Origin: F22 sp963675625
Lineage (GTDB): Bacteria; Bacteroidota; Bacteroidia; Bacteroidales; Bacteroidaceae
NCBI GenBank assembly: GCA_963675625.1
Contig: OY776497.1
Coordinates: 1,922,001 to 1,986,000 of the forward strand
Length of the DNA stretch: 64,000 nt
Direction: 5' to 3'
A program made the translations under genes and the position numbers. Positions 36,627 through 45,740 of the stretch are shown here, one piece after another (the stretch's first letter is position 1; every line of letters starts with the position of its first letter). Below the pieces are notes generated by a model. It did no database searches, was not told the DNA's origin, and worked only from the letters and a program-made list of their open reading frames with translations.

Positions 36627-36644
36627 ATGTTTGTGTGACAACTC

Positions 36645-37196
36645 TTACTTAATAGAGGTCATATATTCTTTGAGTGATAAATTTTGAGCATCCTTTTCTG
36701 ATAGTTGAACTTTGTCTGCTGGTATTTTCCAGTCAATATTGATATTAGGATCGTTCCATAATATAGCACATTCATTTGCGGGAGAATAGAAATTATCGCA
36801 TTTATAGGCAAAAATCGCTTCTTCACTAAGTACGGCAAATCCATGAGCTAATCCTTTCGGGATAAACATTTGTCGTTTGTTTTCTGCTGATAGTTCGCAG
36901 GATACATATTGCCCAAAAGTAGCAGAGTGTGGACGAATATCAACGGCAACGTCTAGTACTTTTCCTACGACACATCTTACAAGTTTGCTTTGAGCTGCTT
37001 CTCCAGTTTGAAAGTGAAGTCCCCGAACTACACCGTAGCTGGATTTACTTTCATTGTCTTGTACAAATGTGGTGTCTAATACTTGTGCCTTGAATTGACG
37101 GTCTGAAAATGATTCAAAAAAATATCCACGAGCATCTTCAAAAACTTTTGGCTCTAATATAACGACCCCTTCAATGGCTGTCTTGATGATATTCAT
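36645..37196 (-). CDS. rfbC: dTDP-4-dehydrorhamnose 3,5-epimerase
   Basis: A 183-residue RmlC-type cupin enzyme of dTDP-rhamnose synthesis. It shows FEDARGYFFESF, VVRGLHFQ (with the catalytic histidine region), RCVVGKVLDVAVDIR and PKGLAHGFAVLSE. Length is normal. rfbA lies 6 bases upstream on the same strand; rfbB and rfbD are not in the window. Confidence 0.95.
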   Translation of the reverse strand: MNIIKTAIEGVVILEPKVFEDARGYFFESFSDRQFKAQVLDTTFVQDNESKSSYGVVRGLHFQTGEAAQSKLVRCVVGKVLDVAVDIRPHSATFGQYVSCELSAENKRQMFIPKGLAHGFAVLSEEAIFAYKCDNFYSPANECAILWNDPNINIDWKIPADKVQLSEKDAQNLSLKEYMTSIK

Positions 37197-37202
37197 AATT
37201 GC

Positions 37203-38096
37203 TTATAATTTATTTTTTTCTGTTTTTTCGGCAAGGTTTAAAAGGTATTGTCCATACTGATTTTTACTCATAGGTTGAGCGACTTTTACAAGTTTTTCTA
37301 CACTAATCCAGTTCTGTTCAAGAGCTATTTGTTCTAAACAAGCTATTTTCAATCCTTGACGTTTTTCTATAACCTCTATAAAAGTGGATGCTTCACTCAA
37401 AGAGTCGTGAGTCCCTGTATCTAACCAAGCAAATCCGCGACCTAATTTTTGAACCATGAGCTTTTCTTGATCTAAATAATATTGGTTGACAGTGGTAATT
37501 TCAAGTTCGCCACGAGGAGATGGCTTGATTTTTTTGGCCACGTCTACTACACTATTGGGGTAAAAATATAGCCCTACAACTGCATAATTTGATTTTGGAT
37601 TGGCTGGTTTTTCTTCTATTGATAAGCATTTACCAGATTCGTCGAACTCGGCTACGCCATAACGTTCTGGATCACTTACATAGTATCCGAATACTGTCGC
37701 ATTATTTTCTTCGTTCACGTTGCGTACAGCTTCTTGTAGCATGTGGGTAAAGCTTTGTCCATAAAAGATGTTGTCTCCTAGGACCAGACATACAGAGTCA
37801 TTGCCGATAAAATCTTCACCGATGATAAAAGCTTGTGCTAAACCATCAGGACTTGGTTGTTCGGCATACTCAAGATGTATACCAAATTGTGATCCATCTC
37901 CCATAAGTCGTTTAAATCCAGGTAAATCGTGAGGTGTCGAGATGATGAGAATATCTCGAATTCCAGCCAACATCAATACGGATACTGGATAATAAATCAT
38001 GGGCTTGTCATAAATTGGAAGCAATTGTTTGCTGACTCCTTTGGTGATTGGGTAGAGACGTGTGCCACTACCACCAGCTAATACTATACCTTTCAT
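37203..38096 (-). CDS. rfbA: Glucose-1-phosphate thymidylyltransferase
   Basis: A 297-residue nucleotidyltransferase making dTDP-glucose. The N-terminal signature GGSGTRLYPITKGVSKQLLP (8-27) is complete, followed by YDKPMIYYP and LVLGDNIFYG. It starts the dTDP-rhamnose branch; rfbC is directly downstream. A minus-strand TATCTTTG at 38182-38189 may be the promoter. Confidence 0.96.
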   Translation of the reverse strand: MKGIVLAGGSGTRLYPITKGVSKQLLPIYDKPMIYYPVSVLMLAGIRDILIISTPHDLPGFKRLMGDGSQFGIHLEYAEQPSPDGLAQAFIIGEDFIGNDSVCLVLGDNIFYGQSFTHMLQEAVRNVNEENNATVFGYYVSDPERYGVAEFDESGKCLSIEEKPANPKSNYAVVGLYFYPNSVVDVAKKIKPSPRGELEITTVNQYYLDQEKLMVQKLGRGFAWLDTGTHDSLSEASTFIEVIEKRQGLKIACLEQIALEQNWISVEKLVKVAQPMSKNQYGQYLLNLAEKTEKNKL

Positions 38097-38479
38097 ATGG
38101 AGTAAATATTTGGTTACAATGTTAATCGTTAGAAATACCTAGGAAGATGTTTGGTGTCTAGGTGAATATACCATACTTGTGCAAAGATAATAAACTTATA
38201 GACGATGTCATAGTAAAATATTATTTAATCTTTCTTGTTGGTGAAGGTTTTATGGTATGTCTCTACTATGTGGCTAGTTGATAATCATGTTGATCAGACC
38301 TTGTCAACACTTGTCGTTATCTTATGAAATATTGAGTAAGTCGAGATTGTAAAGTTGTTGGGTACACAAGAAAACATTTTGTCATTATGATATAAATAAA
38401 CACATGTAGCATTGAATTGGAAAGAATTTGTGGTATATTTGTGACTTAAAAATCAAAGAATATAAACCTTAACAAGCAA
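38097..38479. other. Divergent intergenic region, rfbA / AGCS symporter
   Basis: No gene seen. It holds a minus-strand TATCTTTG box for rfbA (38182-38189) and, for the symporter, ATTG at 38411-38414 with TATATTTG at 38434-38441 (19-base spacer). The AT-rich middle shows no strong hairpin or repeat. Confidence 0.6.
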
Positions 38480-39874
38480 ATGATTATGACGTTTAACGAT
38501 CTTGTGCAATCTCTTAGTGATTTTCTATGGATATATATATTAATTGTATGCTTACTTGGCTGTGCTTTTTATTTTACGATACGTGCTAAGTTTGTACAAC
38601 TAAAGGAGATTAAAGAGATGGGGCGTCTCCTTCTTGATTCGTCTAGTGCAGAAGAAAAGCATATTTCTTCTTTTGAAGCGTTTGCAGTATCACTCGCGGC
38701 TCGAGTAGGTACTGGAAATTTAGCTGGTGTGGCCACGGCTATTGTTTTGGGTGGTCCTGGCGCTGTGTTTTGGATGTGGATTATTGCTTTATTTGGAGCA
38801 GCAACGTCTTTTGTAGAATCTACATTGGCACAGTTGTATAAAGTACGAGGACGCTATTCTTTTGTCGGTGGTCCAGCGTATTATATGATGTATGGATTAG
38901 GCCGTCGATGGATGGGAGTACTTTTCGCTGTGTTGATAACAGTAGGCTTCGGGTTTGTTAATAACTCGGTACAAAGTAATACTATTGCAGCTGCATTTGA
39001 GAAAAGTATGCATATACCACCTGTAATTACTGGTTGTGTTCTTCTTGTGATGACTTTGGTTATTATTTTTGGAGGTATTCATAGAGTTGCTAAGGTTAGT
39101 AGTTTGATTGTGCCCTTTATGGCACTTGGCTACTTGTTGTTGTCCATTGTTGTGGTTGCGTGGAATATAACAGAGCTTCCGTCGGTCTTTTCAATGATTT
39201 TTCGTAGTGCTTTTGGGTGGGAACAAGCGTTAGGTGGTGGCATTGGTGCTGCTTTGATGAATGGGATTAAGCGTGGTATCTTTAGTAATGAAGCAGGAGA
39301 AGGATCGGCTCCCAATGCTGCGGCAACAGCAGACGTTACTCATCCAGTAAAACAGGGACTTGTACAGGCTTTGGGTGTTTTTACAGATACACTGGTTATT
39401 TGTTCATGTACTGCTTTTATCATATTGTGTAGTGGAGCTTCTTTAGATGGCACATATAATGGTATTCAATTGACGCAAGTGGCACTATCTAATGAGATTG
39501 GTTCATTTGGTGGTTATTTTGTAATGATTGCTATCTTCTTGTTTGCCTATAGTAGTGTTTTAGCTAATTATTATTACGGGGAGGCTAACGTACGTTTTAT
39601 TACTCATTCACCTCGGGTTATGCTTGCTTATCGTTTGTTTGTAGGAATGATGGTTTTGTTGGGAGCTTGTATGAGTTTGGAATTGGCTTGGAATCTAGTT
39701 GATGTGATGATTGCGTTGATGACGGCGTGCAATTTGGTCGCAATTATTCAGCTTTCTCCAAAGGCTTTTGCATTATTGACTGATTATCAAGAGAAAAGAC
39801 GACGAGGGATAAAAAATCCTATATTTAAAAAGGAAGAGTTGTTTCCTGATGATGAAGGAATAACTTGTTGGTGA
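38480..39874 (+). CDS. Sodium:alanine symporter (AGCS family)
   Basis: A 464-residue transporter with about 10-11 membrane segments. It carries the AGCS motifs VGTGNLAGVATAIVLGGPGA (about 77-96) and NEAGEGSAPNAAATADVTHP (about 272-291). It imports alanine, glycine or a related amino acid with Na+. It begins MIMTF; the ATG at 38486 is also possible. Confidence 0.94.
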   Translation: MIMTFNDLVQSLSDFLWIYILIVCLLGCAFYFTIRAKFVQLKEIKEMGRLLLDSSSAEEKHISSFEAFAVSLAARVGTGNLAGVATAIVLGGPGAVFWMWIIALFGAATSFVESTLAQLYKVRGRYSFVGGPAYYMMYGLGRRWMGVLFAVLITVGFGFVNNSVQSNTIAAAFEKSMHIPPVITGCVLLVMTLVIIFGGIHRVAKVSSLIVPFMALGYLLLSIVVVAWNITELPSVFSMIFRSAFGWEQALGGGIGAALMNGIKRGIFSNEAGEGSAPNAAATADVTHPVKQGLVQALGVFTDTLVICSCTAFIILCSGASLDGTYNGIQLTQVALSNEIGSFGGYFVMIAIFLFAYSSVLANYYYGEANVRFITHSPRVMLAYRLFVGMMVLLGACMSLELAWNLVDVMIALMTACNLVAIIQLSPKAFALLTDYQEKRRRGIKNPIFKKEELFPDDEGITCW

Positions 39875-39907
39875 TGCAAAAAATATCACAAAAAAATATC
39901 AGAATCT

Positions 39908-39938
39908 TTTGGCGGTTTGAAATAAAGCTGTATCTTTG
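39908..39938 (+). promoter_or_regulatory. Promoter of the tRNA-Pro pair
   Basis: TTTG at 39908-39911, 19 bases, then TATCTTTG at 39931-39938, 37 bases before the first tRNA-Pro. Confidence 0.8.
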
Positions 39939-39975
39939 CATCGCTTTTGAGAAATAAAGCAACTAAAAATCCTTT

Positions 39976-40050
39976 CGGGGTGTAGCGCAGTCCGGTTAGC
40001 GCACCTGCTTTGGGAGCAGGGGGTCCCAGGTTCGAATCCTGGTACCCCGA
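39976..40050 (+). tRNA. tRNA-Pro (UGG), copy 1
   Basis: A 75-base cloverleaf with acceptor CGGGGTG / TACCCCG (one G-U), anticodon stem CCTGC/GCAGG, loop TTTGGGA with anticodon TGG, and T arm CCAGG-TTCGAAT-CCTGG. Confidence 0.95.
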
Positions 40051-40088
40051 CGAAAAGGGCTTAGTTTGTTTTTTTTCTAAATGCAAAA

Positions 40089-40163
40089 CGGGGTGTAGCG
40101 CAGTCCGGTTAGCGCACCTGCTTTGGGAGCAGGGGGTCCCAGGTTCGAATCCTGGTACCCCGA
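40089..40163 (+). tRNA. tRNA-Pro (UGG), copy 2
   Basis: Identical to the tRNA at 39976-40050, 38 bases downstream and probably on the same transcript. Confidence 0.95.
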
Positions 40164-40282
40164 CACAGAGAGAAGATGTAAGAGTTAGTGAATGTTTGTT
40201 TACTAGCTCTTCTTTTTTTTGTATATGATTTATATGTGTGTCACTTGTCTTGATGAAATAGACTTCAAGGCCAGTGATTTTT

Positions 40283-40312
40283 TTTGTTATTGGTGTTTTC
40301 TTTTTATCTTTG
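40283..40312 (+). promoter_or_regulatory. Candidate promoter directly at the phosphoesterase start
   Basis: TTTG at 40283-40286, 18 bases, then TATCTTTG at 40305-40312. The ATG is at 40318, so the transcript would have almost no leader. Confidence 0.5.
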
Positions 40313-40317
40313 TCTTT

Positions 40318-40812
40318 ATGAAAAAGATTGGACTCCTTTCTGACACCCACGCTTGGTGGGATGACAAATACTTGTACTATTTCAAAAATTGTGACGAAAT
40401 ATGGCACGTTGGCGATATTGGTTCCATAGAAGTGGCCAACAAATTAGAAGCTTTTAAGCCTTTTAGGGCTGTGTTTGGTAATTGTGATGGCCATGAGATT
40501 CGTGCACGATATCCTGAAATTAATCGTTTTATGATTGAGCAGGTAGATGTCGTTTTAAAGCATATTGGTGGATACCCAGGTCAATACGATAGTAGTGTGC
40601 GTAGTAGCTTGTTTATATCTCCTCCTGATTTGTTCATCAGTGGACATAGTCATATTTTGAAGGTTAAATATGATAAAACACTGCGTCTAATGCATCTCAA
40701 TCCAGGTGCTGCTGGACAACAGGGGTTTCACAAAGTGCGTACGTTGATGCGTTTTGTGATCGATGGAAAAGATATAAAAGACTTAGAAGTTATTGAGCTT
40801 GCTGATAAATAA
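40318..40812 (+). CDS. YfcE/MJ0936-type metallophosphoesterase
   Basis: A 164-residue calcineurin-like phosphoesterase with LLSDTHAWWD (metal ligands D and H), HVGDIG, FGNCDGHE and ISGHSHILK, then HLNPGAAGQQG. It probably hydrolyses phosphodiesters in the cytoplasm; the substrate is unknown. The frame runs back to 40219, but the upstream part is hydrophobic non-conserved sequence containing the promoter, so the ATG at 40318 (MKKIGLLSD) is chosen. The ABC gene starts 11 bases later. Confidence 0.9.
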   Translation: MKKIGLLSDTHAWWDDKYLYYFKNCDEIWHVGDIGSIEVANKLEAFKPFRAVFGNCDGHEIRARYPEINRFMIEQVDVVLKHIGGYPGQYDSSVRSSLFISPPDLFISGHSHILKVKYDKTLRLMHLNPGAAGQQGFHKVRTLMRFVIDGKDIKDLEVIELADK

Positions 40813-40823
40813 AGATCTTTAAG

Positions 40824-42233
40824 ATGAATTTGTATCCTTTGGTTGACATTCAATCTGCATGGGCGCTTTATGCTGACGTGCAATTAACTAATCCTTTGAC
40901 TTGGGCTATTTATCCAGGTCAGCAAATTGCTATATATGGACCAAATGCATCTGGAAAATCTAATTTGATACAGTTAATTCTTGGAGTTCATGCGTTACAG
41001 AAGGGAAGGATCACATGGTATAACGAAAAAGGAGAAGTTGTACCTGGTTATAAGCAGGTAGCTACTTTGTGTTATCGTGATGGGTATGGTGGAGCTGATA
41101 AAAGTTATTATCATCAGCAGCGGTGGCATAGTACAGATGTGGAGCATCTTGAGCTAGTCAATGGTAAGCCTATTGTAGCGTTGAGTTGTGGTGAATTGCG
41201 TTTGTATCATCTCAAACAGGTGCTTAGTAATAAACCACGTTTATTGGTGTTAGACAATCCTTTTATTGGGCTAGATGAGGAGATTAGACAACATATGGAT
41301 CATTTGTTGACTCTTATAACACAAGAAGGGCATACACAGCTTATTGTCTTGGGGAGTAGATGGGAAGATTTTCCGAGTTGTATAACACATGTTGCTGAAG
41401 TTAAAGATAGAGCATTTGTAGCTTGTTGGCCTTTAGATGAGTATAAGCTGAATCTGCAAGAAAAAGTGTTGGAGCAGATTTATCTTGGGAATAGAAAAAT
41501 AAATAATCAGATTCCCTTTCCTGTATGTTCAGACGAAAAATTTCAAAATAATGATGAAGTTGTAGTGTCTATGCGTGATGTTACCATACGTTACGGAAAA
41601 TTTACAATATTGGATGGCTTGAATTGGGTGGTTAAACGTGGAATACATTGTGTGCTTAAAGGACCTAATGGAAGCGGAAAATCTACACTAATTAGCTTGG
41701 TGTGTGCGGATAATCCTCAAGGATACTCAGTCGATATGGACTTATTTGGTGTAAAGCGTGGTAGTGGTGAAAGTATTTGGGATATCAAACAAAAGATAGG
41801 GTATTTTTCTCCTGAATTACATAGAGCTTATAATAAACCAGTTGCAGCTATTGAAATTGTGGCTTCAGGGTTGCATGATAGGATGGGGTTATATCGTGCG
41901 GCTGATGCTGGACAATTGTTACAAGCTCAGATTATAATGGAAAGATTGGAGATAGTGCATTTGCGTAAAAGGTTGTTTACAAAGCTCTCTAGTGGAGAGC
42001 AACGTATGGTCTTATTGGCTCGGGCTTTTGTGAAAAATCCAGAACTGCTTATTTTAGATGAACCTCATCATGGGTTAGATCAAGCTAATCGGGCTTTGGT
42101 GAGTGAATATATACGCCATTTTACTAGCCAACCTAGACACACTTTGATATATGTTTCACACGATGAAACTGAAGAATCTTATCCAATTTGTGGATCTTAC
42201 GAAGTGTATAGTTTGAAACGAAATCAGGACTAA
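40824..42233 (+). CDS. Double ABC ATPase (ModF/PhrA-like), first site degenerate
   Basis: A 469-residue protein with two ATPase domains and no membrane part. Domain 1: Walker A GPNASGKSN, signature LSCGE and Walker B LLVLDNPFIGLDE, where the catalytic glutamate is replaced by asparagine. Domain 2: GPNGSGKST, LSSGEQRM and LLILDEPHHGLD, all intact. ModF-type proteins have no known transport partner. Paired with the phosphoesterase in one transcript. Function unknown. Confidence 0.85.
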   Translation: MNLYPLVDIQSAWALYADVQLTNPLTWAIYPGQQIAIYGPNASGKSNLIQLILGVHALQKGRITWYNEKGEVVPGYKQVATLCYRDGYGGADKSYYHQQRWHSTDVEHLELVNGKPIVALSCGELRLYHLKQVLSNKPRLLVLDNPFIGLDEEIRQHMDHLLTLITQEGHTQLIVLGSRWEDFPSCITHVAEVKDRAFVACWPLDEYKLNLQEKVLEQIYLGNRKINNQIPFPVCSDEKFQNNDEVVVSMRDVTIRYGKFTILDGLNWVVKRGIHCVLKGPNGSGKSTLISLVCADNPQGYSVDMDLFGVKRGSGESIWDIKQKIGYFSPELHRAYNKPVAAIEIVASGLHDRMGLYRAADAGQLLQAQIIMERLEIVHLRKRLFTKLSSGEQRMVLLARAFVKNPELLILDEPHHGLDQANRALVSEYIRHFTSQPRHTLIYVSHDETEESYPICGSYEVYSLKRNQD

Positions 42234-42357
42234 TAAGTTTTAAAACAAACTGACTAGTTTTAAATTATACCCAAGTTTTCTTTTATATCTAAGAAAAAAA
42301 GGCGAAATTTGCGGGCGTAAGGTAAAACGAACATTTTCATTTAAAATACATATCAAG

Positions 42358-44004
42358 ATGACTAAAAGTGCACTTTCAATCGCACGGGCTGCGTACCAGC
42401 CCAAATTGCCAAAGGCGCTATTGAGCGCAGTGAAAATAGAGGAAGGCGCAGCTACTCAGTCTGTAGCTGACCAAGAAGCTATCCAAAAGCTTTTCCCAAA
42501 TACTTACGGTATGCCAGTCCTTAAGTTTGTTGAGGCTGATAAGGCTACAGAAATGCCAGCAATTAATGTCGGTGTTATTCTTTCAGGTGGTCAAGCCCCT
42601 GGTGGTCACAATGTAATATCTGGTATTTTCGACGGTATCAAGAAGATGAATAAAGATAGCCGTGTGTTTGGTTTCCTTCTTGGCCCTGGTGGTCTTGTGG
42701 ATCACAAGTATATGGAATTGACACCAGAAATCATTGACGAATATCGCAATACTGGTGGGTTTGATATTATTGGATCAGGCCGTACTAAGCTAGAAACTCC
42801 TGAACAATTTGATAAAGGTCTTGAAATCTTGAAAGAACTAGGTATTAAGGCATTGGTTATTATCGGTGGTGATGATTCTAATACAAATGCTTGTGTGCTT
42901 GCTGAGTATTATGCAGCACAAAATGCTGGTGTTCAAGTGGTAGGTTGTCCAAAAACTATCGATGGTGACTTGAAGAACGAAATGATTGAGACATCTTTCG
43001 GATTTGATACTGCATGTAAAGTGTATAGTGAAGTTATCGGTAATATTCAACGTGATTGTAACTCTGCTAAGAAATACTGGCACTTTATCAAGTTGATGGG
43101 TCGTTCTGCATCTCATATCGGTCTTGAATGCGCATTGCAAACGCAGCCAAATATTGCAATCATCTCTGAAGAGGTAGAAGCTAAAGATATGTCTCTTGAT
43201 GATGTTGTTACTTATGTTGCTCAGATTGTTGCTGATCGTGCTGCAGCAGGTAATAACTTTGGTACTGTGCTTATTCCAGAAGGTCTTATCGAATTTATCC
43301 CAGCAATGAAGCGTCTTATTGCTGAACTAAACGATTTCTTGGCTCATAACGCGGAAGATTTTTCTCACGTGAAGAAGTCTCACCAACGTGAGTATATTAT
43401 TTCTCACTTGTCAGAAGAAAATGCTGCTGTATATGCTAGCCTTCCAGAAGGTGTAGCTCGTCAGTTGACTCTTGATCGTGACCCACATGGTAACGTGCAA
43501 GTATCATTGATTGAAACAGAAAAATTGCTTTCTGAAATGGTGGGCACTAAACTAGCTCAATGGGCTGAAGAAGGTAAATTTGTAGGTAAATTTGCTGCTC
43601 AACACCACTTCTTTGGTTATGAAGGTCGTTGCGCGGCTCCATCAAACTATGATGCTGACTATTGCTATGCATTGGGTTATACAGCCTCTGCTTTGATTGT
43701 TAATGGCAAGACTGGTTATATGTCTTCTGTACGTAATACAACAGCTCCAGCTGCAGAATGGATTGCGGGTGGTGTGCCTATCACTATGATGATGAATATG
43801 GAACGTCGTCACGGTGAAATGAAGCCAGTTATTCAAAAAGCACTTGTAAAGCTAGAGGATAAACCATTCCAAACTTTTGCTGCAAATCGTGAAGAGTGGG
43901 CTAAGACTACTAGCTATGTATATCCAGGTCCTATCCAATATTTTGGCCCTACTGAAGTATGTGATCAACCTACTAAAACTCTTCAACTAGAGCAATCTAA
44001 GTAG
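42358..44004 (+). CDS. pfp: Diphosphate:fructose-6-phosphate 1-phosphotransferase
   Basis: A 548-residue PPi-dependent phosphofructokinase of the long type. It shows GGQAPGGHNVISG (about 76-88), IIGGDDSNTNACVLAEYY (the GGDDS of PPi enzymes instead of GGDGS), PKTIDGDL and MGRSASHI. It replaces or complements ATP-PFK in glycolysis and can run in reverse. It lies alone between a 124-base upstream gap and a strong terminator; codon use suggests high expression. Confidence 0.95.
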   Translation: MTKSALSIARAAYQPKLPKALLSAVKIEEGAATQSVADQEAIQKLFPNTYGMPVLKFVEADKATEMPAINVGVILSGGQAPGGHNVISGIFDGIKKMNKDSRVFGFLLGPGGLVDHKYMELTPEIIDEYRNTGGFDIIGSGRTKLETPEQFDKGLEILKELGIKALVIIGGDDSNTNACVLAEYYAAQNAGVQVVGCPKTIDGDLKNEMIETSFGFDTACKVYSEVIGNIQRDCNSAKKYWHFIKLMGRSASHIGLECALQTQPNIAIISEEVEAKDMSLDDVVTYVAQIVADRAAAGNNFGTVLIPEGLIEFIPAMKRLIAELNDFLAHNAEDFSHVKKSHQREYIISHLSEENAAVYASLPEGVARQLTLDRDPHGNVQVSLIETEKLLSEMVGTKLAQWAEEGKFVGKFAAQHHFFGYEGRCAAPSNYDADYCYALGYTASALIVNGKTGYMSSVRNTTAPAAEWIAGGVPITMMMNMERRHGEMKPVIQKALVKLEDKPFQTFAANREEWAKTTSYVYPGPIQYFGPTEVCDQPTKTLQLEQSK

Positions 44005-44030
44005 GTGAAACGATATTCAAGTTAAAATTA

Positions 44031-44075
44031 AAGCGTGTATCTTGTCTCTTATGAGATTTGATACACGCTTTTTTA
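44031..44075. terminator. Terminator after pfp
   Basis: AAGCGTGTATC pairs with GATACACGCTT and a T6 run follows. It is followed by the convergent DUF805 gene. Confidence 0.85.
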
Positions 44076-44091
44076 TTTGTCGTTATAATAA

Positions 44092-44493
44092 CTATTCTTC
44101 TGTGTCTTCTTCAGGTTGAGGAATTTCTATAAGCTTAGGATTATTTCCCCATTCATTGCTACCTGGTTGACTATTTTCTACATAGAATACAATCAAGACG
44201 ATCCATCCTACAACAGGTAGTAAGCACCAGAGCAAATGCCAGCCAGATCGACCTGTGTCGTGTAGGCGACGAATAGATACGGCAATATTGGGAATTAATA
44301 AAGCAAGTGAAACTAAACTTTGCATGGTTTGTCCGGTTCCGTGTCTAAATAATATACCAACGACTAATGAAAGCAGAAAATTGAATAATGCAAAATACCA
44401 AAATTCTGATCGTCTAGCTCTGTCTGTAAAATTTGCGTATTTTTTTGTGATACATGTTTTGATTGCATCCACAAAACTCATAGGTTTTTCCAT
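44092..44493 (-). CDS. DUF805 family membrane protein
   Basis: A 133-residue inner-membrane protein with three to four hydrophobic segments and the DUF805 features RARRSEFWYFALFN (about 22-35) and RRLHDTGRSGWHLL (about 75-88). Function unknown. A minus-strand TACATTTG at 44568-44575 with TTGG 19 bases upstream is a plausible promoter. Confidence 0.88.
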   Translation of the reverse strand: MEKPMSFVDAIKTCITKKYANFTDRARRSEFWYFALFNFLLSLVVGILFRHGTGQTMQSLVSLALLIPNIAVSIRRLHDTGRSGWHLLWCLLPVVGWIVLIVFYVENSQPGSNEWGNNPKLIEIPQPEEDTEE

Positions 44494-44567
44494 AAAAAAT
44501 AATTTAAAGATAGTTTATAATTTTAGTTTGTAAGTGCATTTTTAGTTTCGAGGCTAAAAGTGACGAA

Positions 44568-44598
44568 CAAATGTAATTATAAATTTACTAAAAACCAA
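44568..44598 (-). promoter_or_regulatory. Candidate promoter of the DUF805 gene
   Basis: On the minus strand, TTGG (44598-44595), 19 bases, then TACATTTG (44575-44568). Confidence 0.5.
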
Positions 44599-44606
44599 TA
44601 GATGTA

Positions 44607-44651
44607 TAAAAAAATACCAGATAATACATAAGTGATTACCTGGCATTTTTT
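44607..44651 (-). terminator. Terminator of the YtxH-holin-coiled-coil run
   Basis: On the minus strand a stem built on CCAGGTAAT/ATTATCTGG precedes a run of seven T residues, 20 bases after the last gene. Confidence 0.65.
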
Positions 44652-44671
44652 ATATTTCAACATTGAAACAT

Positions 44672-45043
44672 CTACTGCTTTTTTTCAGTCAGTTGAACTA
44701 GTGCAGTTAAAATAGTTTCTAATAAATGTGGCTGTTTTTTATTTGTATGATTGGATTGGGAAGTGTTTTGTTGATTATTTTGTTTCTTGTTTTTTTTATT
44801 CTCCCTAATTTCGTCAATAAAATTGCGTACCATTTTATACACTTTGAAACCTGCAAGAGATGCTTGAGCTGTATACATCAATTGGTTTAAGTGTAGTTTC
44901 ATTGTAAGTTGACGTTTTTGATATTCTTTTATGGGAGACAGTAGTTTGCGTTGAGTTGTTTGTAGTTCATTTTGCTGCTGTAATACACGATGGGATAAGT
45001 GCATTTGATGTTTCTCTAGCTCTTTTAAATTTTGAAATTCCAT
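44672..45043 (-). CDS. Small coiled-coil protein, unknown
   Basis: A 123-residue protein: N-terminal helix rich in Gln, Glu and Lys (about 5-55), a short moderately hydrophobic stretch near 60-75, then a Lys/Asn/Gln-rich linker and a final short helix. I do not recognise the family. It starts at the ATG at 45043 (MEFQNLKELE). It is the last gene of the YtxH-holin trio, 10 bases after the holin-like gene, so it probably works with those envelope proteins. Confidence 0.6.
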   Translation of the reverse strand: MEFQNLKELEKHQMHLSHRVLQQQNELQTTQRKLLSPIKEYQKRQLTMKLHLNQLMYTAQASLAGFKVYKMVRNFIDEIRENKKNKKQNNQQNTSQSNHTNKKQPHLLETILTALVQLTEKKQ

Positions 45044-45053
45044 AGGTGTTTTT

Positions 45054-45446
45054 TTAAACGTCAGACTTTTTTGAAACTTTATCTGCAACGGATTTTTCTG
45101 GAAGAATAAGGCGACAGATATAACGTAAGATTGGATTGGTAATCCACCTATGTCGTTGAATATAAGCTATAAAAAGACTTATACATAAAATGCCCGCAAC
45201 AATTAAATATCCATAGGCTAAATTGTGTAAATGATCACCTAGGGCATGGGCTAATGCGTTCATTAAGTAAAATGTAATCATGCTAGCAAACATGAAGCAT
45301 AAAAGAAGCCATACGCTTGCAGCTAATAATTTTGTAAGTTTTTCTGTTAGCTGAACAAGCGTAAGCTCTTTTTGTAGAGATAAATAATGCTTTAGCTGAG
45401 CTAAAAGCTCTTCAAAATCTCGTTTTTGGGTGTCAAAAATTGGCAT
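45054..45446 (-). CDS. Holin-superfamily-III-like membrane protein
   Basis: A 130-residue protein with two close hydrophobic segments (about 42-68 and 76-98) preceded by an amphipathic helix, the pattern of the DUF1469/phage-holin-III family. Despite the name, such chromosomal genes are usual in Bacteroidota and are not prophage. It follows YtxH by 14 bases. Role in envelope stress is inferred. Confidence 0.7.
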   Translation of the reverse strand: MPIFDTQKRDFEELLAQLKHYLSLQKELTLVQLTEKLTKLLAASVWLLLCFMFASMITFYLMNALAHALGDHLHNLAYGYLIVAGILCISLFIAYIQRHRWITNPILRYICRLILPEKSVADKVSKKSDV

Positions 45447-45460
45447 AGGTAAAATCGTAA

Positions 45461-45712
45461 TTATTCAGAACCATAAGTGTCTGTACTGGCTATATCTGCA
45501 GCTATGTTTTCAGCAATATCTTCAGCCGCTTCGTCTGGCAAGTCTATGCCATGTTTTCGAAGTGTATCTTTTATTTTTTCAATTGCTTCATCGCTTACTG
45601 TTTTGATACGTTTACGAGTGTCTTTACCTGTTTCAGGTGCCAATACAAGAGCCACAGCCGCACCTGCCGCTGCTCCGACTACAAAAGTAAAAAGTGTTTT
45701 AATTGATTTCAT
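45461..45712 (-). CDS. YtxH domain protein
   Basis: An 83-residue protein starting MKSIKTLFTFVVGAAAGAAV, one glycine/alanine-rich membrane segment (about 5-25), then VLAPETGKDTRKRI, the YtxH hallmark, and a short acidic amphipathic tail. YtxH proteins are stress-induced in Firmicutes. The ATG at 45712 is preferred over 45739. First gene of a three-gene run with a good promoter. Confidence 0.85.
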   Translation of the reverse strand: MKSIKTLFTFVVGAAAGAAVALVLAPETGKDTRKRIKTVSDEAIEKIKDTLRKHGIDLPDEAAEDIAENIAADIASTDTYGSE

Positions 45713-45740
45713 AAGCAATTTATTTACGGGGTTAGACATT

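Noticed and set aside
40219..40317. N-terminal extension of the phosphoesterase
   Set aside because: Hydrophobic, non-conserved sequence containing the promoter; the family begins at the MKKIGLLSD methionine.
39886..40407. Minus-strand ORF of 173 codons across the two tRNA-Pro genes
   Set aside because: The duplicated segment with VPGFEPGTPC-type sequence is the well-known false translation of antisense tRNA; it repeats because the tRNAs are identical.
45054..45446. Prophage remnant suggested by the holin-like gene
   Set aside because: No other phage genes are nearby; chromosomal holin-III-like genes next to YtxH are common in this phylum.
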